Part shown: positions 1 to 8,692 of the stretch, one piece after another
How positions within the stretch are numbered: the first letter of the stretch is position 1
Layout: the number at the start of each line of letters is the position of its first letter
DNA from: Rothia mucilaginosa
GTDB lineage: Bacteria > Actinomycetota > Actinomycetes > Actinomycetales > Micrococcaceae
Assembly: GCF_019334805.1 (NCBI RefSeq)
Contig: NZ_CP079822.1
Location: forward strand, 1,364,001-1,428,000
Length of the DNA: 64,000 nt
Direction of reading: 5' to 3'
Position numbers and translations under genes: made by a program
Notes under the pieces: model-generated
Told to the model about the DNA's origin: nothing
Seen by the model: only the letters and a program-made list of their open reading frames with translations
Database searches by the model: none

Positions 1-1
1 T

Positions 2-352
2 TATTACTTCATTCGCGTCACGCTTTTCCCGATTGGTGCGGTGCCGCTGGTTTACCTGGTGATGCACATGTGGGTTGCCATGATTTACCGGGCGAACCGT
101 TCGGTGAAGTTGGTGTTGCTGGCGAATGCGGCATCCGGGGTCGCGGCGGCCATTATGACGGCGTTCTTTGCCTATGCGCTTGTGACGGTGCAGGGCCCGC
201 AGACGCTGCTGGACCGTGTGGGCGTGTTCTATACGGTGAGCCTGCTGACGGTCATGGCGTCGTTCGCGTTGGAGGTTCTGTTCTCGCTGTTCTATAGTTT
301 GGCGGTTCGTAGGAGCTTGCGTCTGACGCAGAAGAAGCAAGAGGAAGAATAG
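2..352 (+). CDS. integral membrane protein, 5' end outside window
   Basis: The frame is open to the left edge, so the start codon is missing; 116 residues are visible. Three hydrophobic segments can be read (roughly residues 5-30, 41-65 and 78-103), followed by a short charged tail rich in Lys, Gln and Glu (KKQEEE). No catalytic motif is visible. The gene lies upstream of a series of other membrane proteins of unknown function transcribed in the same direction. No family is recognised; identity beyond a polytopic membrane protein is not supported. Confidence 0.6.
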   Translation, partial: YYFIRVTLFPIGAVPLVYLVMHMWVAMIYRANRSVKLVLLANAASGVAAAIMTAFFAYALVTVQGPQTLLDRVGVFYTVSLLTVMASFALEVLFSLFYSLAVRRSLRLTQKKQEEE

Positions 353-612
353 CGGAACGCAGAACAGCAGCATGCAGAGGACCCGAACGCGGAGGCTTCG
401 CGTGTAGCGGAGCAGAGCTAACGCACACCGACGGGCGGGCGAATCCCCGCGCATCCGCGCCTCTGCCGGGTGATGCCTGAGGGGTGTTGATGGGGTGATA
501 AGTGGCGGTGTGACACGCTCTCAACGATGCCCAGCCACTGCTCAGATTCCCTTAAAGTACGCGTGATACGGTAGAGACAGAAACACGACCCGCACCTGCC
601 AGGAGGCCACTC

Positions 613-1416
613 ATGGGCGCTACACACCTGAACACAGATGCCGCTTCATCCGCAGAACACCCGGATGAAGATATCAGTATGCAGACCCGCTTTCAGGCGC
701 CTATCCGTCACGTGACTCCTGCCACGCCGGAGGTGTCCGTTCCGCTGAACGCGCCGCCTGTGGTGACGGGCTCGCATCCGGTTATTTCGGCTACTTCTAC
801 CGTCATCATTCAGGATGGTACGAACCCGCCGATTGTGGTGCGTACGCACCCGACGGGTCCTCTACCGCCGTTCCCGGGGCAGGGGCAGCTGCCCGCTTTT
901 CTGCGCACCTACACCGCTGATGAGGTGAAGGAACGCAAACAGAAGCTCAAGAAGAACCTGCTGGTCCGCGCCGTTATTCTGTGCATTTTGAGCATCGTTG
1001 AAGGCCTCATTATCTCCCAGTACACGCAGCCGTTGGCGATTTGCTTTGGTTTTGTGGCGGCGCTTTACCTGGTGGTTCAGATGTGGCCGCTGATGCGCCC
1101 TCCGCGTGATTCGGCGGACGCCTCCGTGTATAGCGTTTGGGCTATCTGCTCCCTGATTGGGTTTGTTGCGGTGGGGCTGGTGCTTTCACCGATTACGTTC
1201 CTGCTGCTGATGCTCGACTGGGCTGGGGTTTCGATGGGGCTTGACCCCCTGCTGATACTTGTTGTCTTGGGCTTGGTCTGGTTGAGCGAGGTCGGTTTAT
1301 CGTTGCTGACCATTTACCGCTTCAACAACTTGCGAATTGCGATGGCGAACCGGGCAGATTCTCCGTTGCTACCTGAAAGTATTTCTGCGACGGTTGACCC
1401 GTCCACTTCTGCCTAA
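613..1416 (+). CDS. hypothetical membrane protein with Pro/Thr-rich N-terminus
   Basis: A strong Shine-Dalgarno sequence, AGGAGG, sits seven bases before the ATG, which fixes the start. The first ~100 residues are hydrophilic and rich in Pro, Thr and Val, with PPFPGQGQLP near residue 85, then a basic stretch (KERKQKLKKN). About four transmembrane segments follow (near residues 116-137, 142-162, 170-200, 205-235), ending in a short Ser/Pro-rich tail. The layout of a disordered cytoplasmic head plus a small membrane bundle resembles its downstream neighbours, but the shared W-x-G-x-x-W-A motif is not seen here. No enzymatic motif is visible and function is unknown. Confidence 0.7.
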   Translation: MGATHLNTDAASSAEHPDEDISMQTRFQAPIRHVTPATPEVSVPLNAPPVVTGSHPVISATSTVIIQDGTNPPIVVRTHPTGPLPPFPGQGQLPAFLRTYTADEVKERKQKLKKNLLVRAVILCILSIVEGLIISQYTQPLAICFGFVAALYLVVQMWPLMRPPRDSADASVYSVWAICSLIGFVAVGLVLSPITFLLLMLDWAGVSMGLDPLLILVVLGLVWLSEVGLSLLTIYRFNNLRIAMANRADSPLLPESISATVDPSTSA

Positions 1417-1526
1417 AGTTTTTTGAGGCGGCGCGGTAGATGAACGCCGCGCCGCCACCCACACACCACACACTCGCTCATACATCTTCCACACACACTA
1501 TCAGCCGACATTCGAAAGATTCAGCT

Positions 1527-2120
1527 ATGTCCGCCGTCGAGTCCTCTCCGCCATCCGCTCCGAACACCACGCATCCTACGAAGCCTGCCACCCCCACTCT
1601 CGTGTCTGTGGCGGGTTGGGTTCTGCTCGCTATTGCCGTGGGTTGGCTGGTGCTGATTGGGTACACGGGTGTCACGTATGCGACGACGCAGCTGTCGCAT
1701 TTTTCGACTTGGCGCGCCCAGTCGCTGGTGGAGGCGCAGGCGTACTATCCGGTGATGTTTTTGCTGGTCAGCGCCTTCGGTAACGTGACGTTGCACGGTT
1801 TCTGCACTGTGGCGTACCTGCGTGGTTACCGTTGGGCGGCGCTGGTGCTGTCGGTGGCGTTGGCGCTGGGTGTGTTGGCATCCCTGCTGATTATGCTGGC
1901 AGTCGCGGCTCTTCTGGGTACGTTGAATGGTGCGCCGAGCCAGGATGTTGAGCTGCTGCTCAGTAGCGCCTCCCCGCTGTACACGCCGGTATATATTGCT
2001 GCACCGTACATGCTGGTGTGTGTGGTCGCGTTGGCGTTGGTGTGGTCGCGTCAGTCGCGTTCGTACATGGAAGCGCGCCGTGATTGGCGCCTGCGCCGCA
2101 GCGAGGACTACCTGATTTAG
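1527..2120 (+). CDS. small membrane protein of the W-x-G-x-x-W-A family
   Basis: I place the start at ATG 1527, preceded by CGAAAG, rather than ATG 1440, because the extra 29 residues would be an odd His/Thr/Pro-rich stretch encoded by a CA-rich leader. The 197-aa product has a disordered Ser/Pro/Thr head of ~30 residues and four transmembrane segments. Between the second and third lies YLRGYRWAALVL, the motif shared with the genes at 2200, 3968, 5027, 6156 and 6955. The tail is basic and aromatic. Same-strand spacing to neighbours is under 120 bp. Function is unknown. Confidence 0.65.
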   Translation: MSAVESSPPSAPNTTHPTKPATPTLVSVAGWVLLAIAVGWLVLIGYTGVTYATTQLSHFSTWRAQSLVEAQAYYPVMFLLVSAFGNVTLHGFCTVAYLRGYRWAALVLSVALALGVLASLLIMLAVAALLGTLNGAPSQDVELLLSSASPLYTPVYIAAPYMLVCVVALALVWSRQSRSYMEARRDWRLRRSEDYLI

Positions 2121-2199
2121 CCTTGCAGATTCTGGCTGCGGGTCCCGGACCTGCGGCTCACCGATAACTTTATTCACCCAACCACAGTTAGGATGACTC

Positions 2200-3879
2200 G
2201 TGCACCCTACTTCCGAACCTGCGCACGAATCCACATCGCAGACTACCCCCGGCGCTGCTAAGCGCACATATGATGAGCGGGCGGCGTTTGAAGAGGCGAA
2301 AAGAAACCTCGGCATAGTCGGCGATAAGGAGCAGCAATTCGACCGGGGAATGGCGATTCTCGGTAAAGCGTATTCCATCGCAATAATACTCATTCTAGTA
2401 TATTTCCTCCTGGATGCGTACCAGATTATCGTTACCGCAGGCCAGAGTGTGAACATCGGCTCGTTCCTTAGCTATGCCCTGCCGAAGGTTCTGTCTGACG
2501 CTGTCTTGGTGGTGCCGTTCCTCTGGTTCGTTCTGGACTATACCAAGTCAGGGTACGTTAATCCGCGCCGCCTGCTGATGCTGTACCTTCTGCTGTGTTC
2601 CTTGAGCGGTGTGCTCTCTTTTGCGGGTGTCTTTGGTCTGGCTCAGGTGCTTTTCCCTGCGTTTACCGCACTGGATCCGGTGTCGCATCCTGCCGCTGCT
2701 TCGTCTATGGTGTCGCAGGCTCTGGTCGGGGTGATTACGGCGGGTAGCGCCGTTCTCCTGTTTTTGCTGACTCGCCCGGCTGTGGGCGTGGTCCCGAGCC
2801 CCGCGGCGATTCGGGAGCAGATGCAGATCATCAAGGACAGCATGGCGGATGATGAGGAAGAGCCGACCCGTGAGGATGTTCTTCGTCAGCTTGAGAAGGA
2901 AGAAGGCCCGGTCAAGGACTCTACCGAGCAGCTGTTGCGTGAGCTTTCTGCCGATTATGCGCTCTCGAATGATCCGGTGGAGAAGAACCGCCTGCTGGCT
3001 GAGATACAGCAGATTCAGCGCGCCCAGAAGACGGGTGTAAAGCCTAACTTCGGAGGCACGTCTGGCGGGTCGGCTAAGCCCCAACAGGAAGCGCACGAGG
3101 GTGCGGAGGCGACCGCCGCCTCCACCGCGCCTGCCGCCCCTCAGGTGGTGCTCCCGCCCCGCCCGAAGACGCTGCGCGGCGTCATGTGGTGCGCTACAGC
3201 CATTATTATTCTGTCCGCAATCCAACGTATCTATGTATCTATCCATAACGAGGTCCCAGACCGCGTTATGGAAAATATGCCGGGCATCATCATTTCAGGC
3301 ATATTTGCTACCTTCATCTTCTCTCTCATACCGATTTTTGTTCTCCGCAGACTGTGGAAGGGCCGTAGATGGGCGTACTTCCTCACCCTCTTCGGTAGTG
3401 CTTTTGTGGTTTTTATCGGGGTGATGAGTTTGCAATCTTTCATCTCGGCTGATTATTTCTCCAGGCTGGCGGATGAATCGTTGACTTCAAGGCCCCGAGA
3501 CTACGTAGTTTCCATTGTGGTCAGTGACATTATGGGAGCCTTTCTTACGGTTTTCTACCTTCTGATAGTTGTGCTGCTCATTAGCCGTCCCACCAGGTCG
3601 TTTATGACAACCGCGAGGTTGGCATGGATAGAAGCACGCGAACAGGTGAACGCCGGTGACGGTTGGATTGTTGCGCATCAGGATGCAGAAACGCGTACTC
3701 ATCTGGAAGAAGAACAGACCCGCAGGGAAGAAAAGGAAACTAACCGACGGGCTGAAGAAGCGGTCGCTCAGCAGTACAAGAGGGCCCGCCGTACGGATGC
3801 GCGGAAGAACTCCCGCAACGAACAGCGCGGCTACAAGGATACTTCCGTGTACACCGAGGAAGGCTACCGCCTCAACTAG
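2200..3879 (+). CDS. large two-bundle membrane protein with charged linker
   Basis: GTG start with AGGA six bases upstream. The 559-aa protein has two membrane bundles. The first (about residues 55-200) has four segments. A ~110-residue charged, probably coiled-coil linker follows, rich in Glu, Lys and Gln. The second bundle (about residues 325-480) begins LRGVMWCATAIIIL and contains LWKGRRWAYFLTL, matching the whole of the shorter protein encoded at 3968 (RSVMWCAAAIIVL, IWDGREWARILTI). It looks like a fusion of an unrelated four-helix module with one copy of the local family. The C-terminus is a highly charged helix (REEKETNRRAEEA). No enzyme motif is seen; role unknown. Confidence 0.7.
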   Translation: MHPTSEPAHESTSQTTPGAAKRTYDERAAFEEAKRNLGIVGDKEQQFDRGMAILGKAYSIAIILILVYFLLDAYQIIVTAGQSVNIGSFLSYALPKVLSDAVLVVPFLWFVLDYTKSGYVNPRRLLMLYLLLCSLSGVLSFAGVFGLAQVLFPAFTALDPVSHPAAASSMVSQALVGVITAGSAVLLFLLTRPAVGVVPSPAAIREQMQIIKDSMADDEEEPTREDVLRQLEKEEGPVKDSTEQLLRELSADYALSNDPVEKNRLLAEIQQIQRAQKTGVKPNFGGTSGGSAKPQQEAHEGAEATAASTAPAAPQVVLPPRPKTLRGVMWCATAIIILSAIQRIYVSIHNEVPDRVMENMPGIIISGIFATFIFSLIPIFVLRRLWKGRRWAYFLTLFGSAFVVFIGVMSLQSFISADYFSRLADESLTSRPRDYVVSIVVSDIMGAFLTVFYLLIVVLLISRPTRSFMTTARLAWIEAREQVNAGDGWIVAHQDAETRTHLEEEQTRREEKETNRRAEEAVAQQYKRARRTDARKNSRNEQRGYKDTSVYTEEGYRLN

Positions 3880-3967
3880 GGCGGGAAGCCCCTCCCCATG
3901 GGGAGACTCTTTGCCACCTGCCCCGTGCTACAGCGCGCGAGGCAGGTGCGAAGAGAAGAAAGGAACA

Positions 3968-4825
3968 ATGATGTCAGAACGTACCCCAAAGCAGCCGTTG
4001 AACGATCCGGAGTACACGGTTCCCGAGTACAGCGTGCTGCTACCCTCCGACGAGGCTGAAAATAGCACGGCAGAGGGCGATGCCGTCTCCAGCAACGTAA
4101 TTTCCGGTAATGTCGCAGACACTAGCGCGGCGGAGGATAACGCACCCGGCGGCAGCGCCTCCGAGCACGCCAGCATCCCCGAGCAAACCACTACCGGCTA
4201 CACCGCGCCTGTCGCCTCCGAGCAGGTAATTCCGAAGCGCCCGCAGGCTATGCGCAGCGTCATGTGGTGCGCTGCCGCCATTATCGTGCTGGGACCCCTG
4301 AGTAACTTTCTGCCGATTCTAAGCTGGTCGTATATCGATTTTGAGATGGTGGTGAGTGTTCTCTTCTCTGCCTTGGTGGTTACCCTCATCATCTCCGCCA
4401 TCCCGATTTTTGTTCTCTGGAAGATCTGGGATGGCCGCGAGTGGGCGCGCATTCTTACCATCATCTACTGCGCTCTCGCGGCTGCTAGCGGTGTGCTTAT
4501 TCTTGCGGATAATTTCTCGGAGTTAAGCTCTAGAGCGGCTGCGGCGTCCAGCCTGGGGCGTGTCGCGAGCGGCATTTTTACCCTTGTTCTTTACCTCCTG
4601 ATGATTGTGCTACTGACTCGTGCTCCTATTAGGACGTACACCCAAATCGTTAGCGGGGCACGTGCACTAGAACACCAGCAGATGATGTCTGAGACGAGAC
4701 AGGCTGCCGGTCAGGTGCCGGCGGAACTTCGAGAGCTTTTCGCTGATGACGAGGATGGAGAACGTACCTCATCAAAGGAAAACAACCCTCGCCCGCCACA
4801 CCGTAGTGCGGGATGGGGCACGTAG
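3968..4825 (+). CDS. membrane protein, tandem paralogue A
   Basis: Start at ATG 3968 (or 3971) after AGAAAGGAACA; the open frame reaches back to 3656 but that part overlaps the previous gene. The head (MSERTPKQPLNDPEYTVPEY) is identical to that of the next gene, followed by a diverged Ala/Ser/Thr/Glu-rich region of ~70 residues. Four transmembrane segments follow, with IPIFVLWKIWDGREWARILT in the middle and LLTRAPIRTYTQI after the last. The C-terminal ~50 residues are hydrophilic. Near-identical upstream sequence and head show a recent duplication with the gene at 5027. Function unknown. Confidence 0.7.
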   Translation: MMSERTPKQPLNDPEYTVPEYSVLLPSDEAENSTAEGDAVSSNVISGNVADTSAAEDNAPGGSASEHASIPEQTTTGYTAPVASEQVIPKRPQAMRSVMWCAAAIIVLGPLSNFLPILSWSYIDFEMVVSVLFSALVVTLIISAIPIFVLWKIWDGREWARILTIIYCALAAASGVLILADNFSELSSRAAAASSLGRVASGIFTLVLYLLMIVLLTRAPIRTYTQIVSGARALEHQQMMSETRQAAGQVPAELRELFADDEDGERTSSKENNPRPPHRSAGWGT

Positions 4826-5026
4826 AAAGGCGCAACAACGTCAGGAGTTCCGAGGCTGGCTCTCGGAATGGTGTACGTGGTGACTCGGGTACCTCTGAAT
4901 ACGCTGAGAAAGGGTACTGCCTTCCTGGGGTGTGGCGCGCCTCCTTATATCCTTGGGGTAAGACTCTTTAACACCCGCTCCGTGCACTGTAGCGCGGGGT
5001 GGGTGCCTGGGGAGAAAGGAATGACG

Positions 5027-5830
5027 ATGTCAGAACGTACCCCGAAGCAACCGTTGAATGACCCGGAGTATACGGTTCCCGAGTACAGTGTGCTGTTGCC
5101 CTCCGACGAGGCTAAAAACAGCACGGCAGAGAGTAACGCCGCCCCCACCAGCACCGCCCCCAGCGGCACTGCAGAGAGTAATGCGGCGGGGGACAGCGCA
5201 CCCGGCGCCAGCGCCTCCGAGCAAACCACCACCGGCTACCGGGAGGCGACCGCCGGCTACGCTGTCGCCTCCGAGTATGCGGGGCAGGCACACCCGAAGG
5301 CCCTGCGCAGCGCTAAGCGGTGCATGACCGTCATCATTATTCTGTTGCTTTTCAGGAATATTCAAACGTTCATACTCCTTAAGAATCTAACCTCCAGCTT
5401 GGGGGCGCTGTCTCTTCTCTTCACGTTGGGCTTCCCTCTCATCTTCATTTTTATCCAGGTTTTCCTCTTCTGGAAGACCTGGGAAGGGCACAGATGGGCG
5501 CACATACTTATCCTCGTGTGTAGCGCCTACGAGGTCTTGAGCCGTATGTATTGGTTTGCGCAAGATTTCTTGATGGACTCCCGCTATCTCACCTGGTTGA
5601 TGGAATATTTGCAGTCCTACGACTCTATGGACCTGGCGATTTCTCTTCTCTTGAGTACCGCGGTTGGTGTTGTTATTACTATCCTCTACATCCGGAACAT
5701 TGTGTTGCTGACCCGTCCCCCTGTATGGGCGTACACGACTGCCGGCAGCACGCCGCATAGTCAGGTGGTTGGTCAGAATCCGCCGGCACATGAGGCTAAC
5801 TCCAACGAGGGTGGGAACCGCCTCAACTAG
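5027..5830 (+). CDS. membrane protein, tandem paralogue B
   Basis: GGAGAAAGGA ends just before ATG 5021; ATG 5027 has better spacing and aligns with the paralogue upstream. The first ~35 residues are nearly identical to paralogue A, then comes a Ser/Ala/Pro-rich spacer. Four transmembrane segments contain FLFWKTWEGHRWAHILIL and end with LLTRPPVWAYTTA. The body is much more diverged from paralogue A than the head, suggesting gene conversion or selection on the head. The final residues (NEGGNRLN) resemble the end of the protein encoded at 2200 (EEGYRLN). A strong terminator follows at 5879. Function unknown. Confidence 0.7.
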   Translation: MSERTPKQPLNDPEYTVPEYSVLLPSDEAKNSTAESNAAPTSTAPSGTAESNAAGDSAPGASASEQTTTGYREATAGYAVASEYAGQAHPKALRSAKRCMTVIIILLLFRNIQTFILLKNLTSSLGALSLLFTLGFPLIFIFIQVFLFWKTWEGHRWAHILILVCSAYEVLSRMYWFAQDFLMDSRYLTWLMEYLQSYDSMDLAISLLLSTAVGVVITILYIRNIVLLTRPPVWAYTTAGSTPHSQVVGQNPPAHEANSNEGGNRLN

Positions 5831-5878
5831 GGCGTTTGCCCCAGACGGCACCACTATCACCAAAAGGTTTAGAGCATG

Positions 5879-5916
5879 AAAAGGGTGGGGATACCAAACG
5901 GTATCCCCACCCTTTT
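5879..5916 (+). terminator. intrinsic terminator closing the first paralogue block
   Basis: A perfect 17-bp stem with an AAAC loop: AAAAGGGTGGGGATACC pairs with GGTATCCCCACCCTTTT. Almost the same hairpin recurs at 7626-7661, differing only in the loop (AGAC). Confidence 0.85.
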
Positions 5917-6155
5917 GCGTTAAATATCGAAATCTTCTAGCTGGTAAAACCCTTTGAGTTGCCTAAAAGGTTCCAGTCTTTCTATAAAAAGCCCTATTTC
6001 CCTCTAAGGGCTTACCCTATACTGAAAAAGTATTATTCTCTCAGCTAACTACATCAAATAACTCTTTTAGGTAGGTTTCGCGTAAATCTACCTAAAAAGT
6101 GGAACAACCACCGATTTGCGCACCATAGTGCGAGCATACGAGAGAAAGAACAACG
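5917..6155. other. AT-rich leader region with two inverted repeats
   Basis: About 240 bp without a gene, clearly more AT-rich than its surroundings. It holds an inverted repeat AAGCCCT...AGGGCTT at 5989-6013 and a longer hairpin at 6065-6097. The AT-rich stretch between them (TACCCTATACTGAAAAAGTATTAT) could hold a promoter for the gene at 6156, but no convincing -35/-10 pair was found. Confidence 0.4.
6065..6097 (+). promoter_or_regulatory. 14-bp stem hairpin in the 5' leader of the 6156 gene
   Basis: TTTTAGGTAG and CTACCTAAAA are perfect inverse complements; the stem extends through GTTT/AAAT with one G-U pair to a CGCGT loop. It lies ~60 bp before the start codon and lacks a U-tract, so it is more likely an operator or an mRNA leader structure than a terminator. 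Confidence 0.4.
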
Positions 6156-6815
6156 ATGTTTAACAACGCTTCCGGCACCTCAGCGGGCACGCTGGCACCC
6201 CAGGCAGTTCAGCCTAATGCCGCAGCACCGAACTTTCCTGCGCCAAACTTCGCAGCACCTGTAGCGGTGGCATCTCAGCTTCCGGTTCCTGCAGATGCCC
6301 GCTCCTTGCACGGGGCACCGGGTACTCAGCGCGCTATCAATCTTCCGTCGCGCCCCATTGCCATCTGGATGGTAAGCATTTGCGTGGTCTTGCTTCTGGC
6401 TACGTACCCCCTACAGCCTCTTGTGGGTCTAGAGTTTATGTTTGCGTATGTACTGGCAGGCGCAACTATGGGGCTTACGATGATTCTCCCCATTGTCCTT
6501 GGAGTAGTCTCTGCCTGGTACCTCAATGAGGGTTATGAGTGGGCGCGAGTGGTGATTATTATCGAGGGCGCACTGCGTATGCTTCTGGATATTTTGGTTG
6601 TAGCTGGCTCTTCCCGATTCTTCCTGAGCAATGACTATGATTCGCAAGCGTTCAGGTTTATGTTTTTTGGTCCGTTTATGACCCTTGAGGGTATGTATGT
6701 GAAGCTCGCCTTTGATTTCATCATCCGTATCTTCTTTATTGTTCTTCTCTGCCAGCCGCAGGTGGGGCGATATATCCAAATGCGTGGAGACCTGCGACGC
6801 ATGGGTGTGCGCTAA
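6156..6815 (+). CDS. membrane protein, tandem paralogue C
   Basis: ATG preceded by GAGAAAGAACAACG. The head (MFNNASGTSAGTLAPQAVQP) is nearly the same as that of the next gene, then an Asn/Ala/Pro-rich low-complexity stretch to about residue 60. Four transmembrane segments follow, with YLNEGYEWARVVIII standing in for the W-x-G-x-x-W-A motif and CQPQVGRYIQMRGDLRRMGV at the C-terminus. The last 15 residues match the end of the following protein (AHEDLRRMGIK). Membrane location is clear; function unknown. Confidence 0.7.
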   Translation: MFNNASGTSAGTLAPQAVQPNAAAPNFPAPNFAAPVAVASQLPVPADARSLHGAPGTQRAINLPSRPIAIWMVSICVVLLLATYPLQPLVGLEFMFAYVLAGATMGLTMILPIVLGVVSAWYLNEGYEWARVVIIIEGALRMLLDILVVAGSSRFFLSNDYDSQAFRFMFFGPFMTLEGMYVKLAFDFIIRIFFIVLLCQPQVGRYIQMRGDLRRMGVR

Positions 6816-6954
6816 ACATAACCGATTGGGGTACAACCCCGTCTGCTCCTCCTCTCTACGACAGGTTTCATACGAGCTTGCCGGGGGATGAACAATCACC
6901 TGAACAATCACCGGCTCACGCATCAGCGTGGGGCACATACAAGAAAGAACAACG

Positions 6955-7566
6955 ATGTTGAACAATACTTCCGGCACCTCAGCGGGCACGCTGGCACCCC
7001 AGGCACCTCAGCCTAATGCCGCAGCACCGAACTTTCCAGTTCCGGGCGCACCCGCTCCTTCGTACGGCATGCCGGGCTCCTACGGAGTCGTTTACGTCCC
7101 TTCGCAGCCTGTCGCTCTGCGTGCGGCGATGGGCTGCGCAATTGCTGTGATGGTATTGGGCGCCCTATCATCCCTGTACGTGATGGCCTGGCGTGGTGTG
7201 GAATTCGCTGGTCTTTCATGGATTGGCTTTACCGCTATCGGTGGGCTCGTCATCTGGCAGCTCTGGCAAGGAGCCCGCTGGGCGCACATACTGGTCATCG
7301 TTGACTGTGCGCTATACCTTGTCCTTAACCTATTGGGCTTGCTGTTGCTTCCTCTTTTGAGTCAGATTGGTGTACCCGTCCTAGAAGTGATTGGGCTAGC
7401 AGGCGCATACCACTATGGAAATCCTAATGTCTTCTTTGTGCTGGCTCTAGGCAGGACCGCACTTGATGTTGTCTTGCATATTGCCATCATTGTTCTTCTG
7501 GCTCAGCCGCAGGTCTTGCAGTACTTCAAAGCTCACGAGGACCTTCGACGCATGGGCATAAAGTAA
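6955..7566 (+). CDS. membrane protein, tandem paralogue D
   Basis: Start chosen at ATG 6955, aligned with paralogue C and preceded by AAGAAAGAACAACG, the same leader as paralogue C; the frame is open back to 6928. It has a Pro/Ala-rich head, four transmembrane segments with LWQGARWAHILVIV in the middle, and the tail AQPQVLQYFKAHEDLRRMGI. Head, leader and tail are conserved between C and D while the membrane core has diverged strongly. Terminated at 7626-7661. Function unknown. Confidence 0.7.
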   Translation: MLNNTSGTSAGTLAPQAPQPNAAAPNFPVPGAPAPSYGMPGSYGVVYVPSQPVALRAAMGCAIAVMVLGALSSLYVMAWRGVEFAGLSWIGFTAIGGLVIWQLWQGARWAHILVIVDCALYLVLNLLGLLLLPLLSQIGVPVLEVIGLAGAYHYGNPNVFFVLALGRTALDVVLHIAIIVLLAQPQVLQYFKAHEDLRRMGIK

Positions 7567-7625
7567 CCTCGCGGAGGTGCCGCCGGCTTCCGGGACGTCA
7601 CCTCTACCGGGCTTGAGAGAACACA

Positions 7626-7661
7626 AAAGGGTGGGGATACCAGACGGTATCCCCACCCTTT
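7626..7661 (+). terminator. intrinsic terminator, duplicate of the one at 5879
   Basis: AAAGGGTGGGGATACC / GGTATCCCCACCCTTT with an AGAC loop. The converging DedA gene stops 37 bp downstream, so it may act on both strands. Confidence 0.85.
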
Positions 7662-7698
7662 CGCTTCCCCGGCTCAGCAGCCGAGAAGGGCTCACATA

Positions 7699-8355
7699 TT
7701 ACTCAGCAGATTCCTGCTTCGCCTTCGAACGGCCACGCAGGTACTCGATAAAGACCGGCACCACAGAAACCGCCACAATAATCACAGCAATGTACTCAAT
7801 GTTGTTGTGCACGAACGGGATACCGCCCAGCAGCACACCCGCCAGACCAATCGAACCAATCCACGCAACCGCGCCAACAACATTCCACAGGTGGAACTTC
7901 TTACGGTCGTACGAAGAAATACCCGCCGCAACAGACACAAAAGTACGGACAATCGGCACGAAACGACCCAGAACCAGAGCCAAGCTACCGCGCTTCTGGA
8001 AGAACTCCTCGGTAGTGTGCAGGTTCTTGGTGCTCAGAATCTTCGCGTCATCCTTGAAGATCTTACGGCCGTAACGGGCACCAATCTGGTAGCCAACCTC
8101 AGCGCCAGCAATAGCAACCAGCACCAGGACCGGGAACGCAACCCACAGGGACAGGCCCATCTGCTCATGCAGCATACCCAGAGCAAAAATCAGGGAGTCA
8201 CCCGGAAGAACAGGGAAAAGAACACCGGACTCAATAAATACGATAATTGCCGAAACAACCAGAACCCAGGGGCCGGTATCGAGCAGGAACTGCTCAAGGT
8301 CGAGACCCAAGAGCGCAACCGGAAGATGCGCCAAAGCGGTGGCAAGAAAAGTCAT
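7699..8355 (-). CDS. DedA/VTT-family membrane protein
   Basis: This is a DedA (SNARE-associated/VTT) family protein, a widespread group of inner-membrane proteins tied to undecaprenyl-phosphate or phospholipid flipping and envelope homeostasis. Support: re-entrant motif FIESGVLFPVLPGDSLIF near residues 40-57, the conserved G-x-x-x-G-Y-x-I-G-x-x-x-G block (GAEVGYQIGARYGRKIFK), and R-x-x-P-x-x-R (GRFVPIVRTFVSVAAGI). Length is typical. The start is placed at 8355 because AGGA lies six bases upstream on the minus strand; an ATG ten codons earlier lacks a ribosome site. It stands alone, converging on the membrane-protein block. Confidence 0.9.
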   Translation of the reverse strand: MTFLATALAHLPVALLGLDLEQFLLDTGPWVLVVSAIIVFIESGVLFPVLPGDSLIFALGMLHEQMGLSLWVAFPVLVLVAIAGAEVGYQIGARYGRKIFKDDAKILSTKNLHTTEEFFQKRGSLALVLGRFVPIVRTFVSVAAGISSYDRKKFHLWNVVGAVAWIGSIGLAGVLLGGIPFVHNNIEYIAVIIVAVSVVPVFIEYLRGRSKAKQESAE

Positions 8356-8692
8356 GAAAAATCCTGAACTGTGAGTGGACCGCACGCACGGATCGGCGCC
8401 GGAGTAACACCAGCATAGAAAGCATACCTATGGTGAACGTTGTGCAAAACTATGCGGAGGCTGTGTATTACTGGCACAATTCTACCGGCATTTACGCTGG
8501 ATGCACGGGTGAGCGAGGCGTAAATCTCCCCACTCGCACAGCGAAACTATGCGAGGTGACGCGGCGCTCGCACGCCTCCCCAAGAAATGACCAACAGCAG
8601 AGCCGTGCGATACGGGGTGTGACATGATGGGAAGAGAGCACGGCGCGTCGCGGCGTAGCGATGACCCCAACCACCCACCGTTGGAGAGAACC

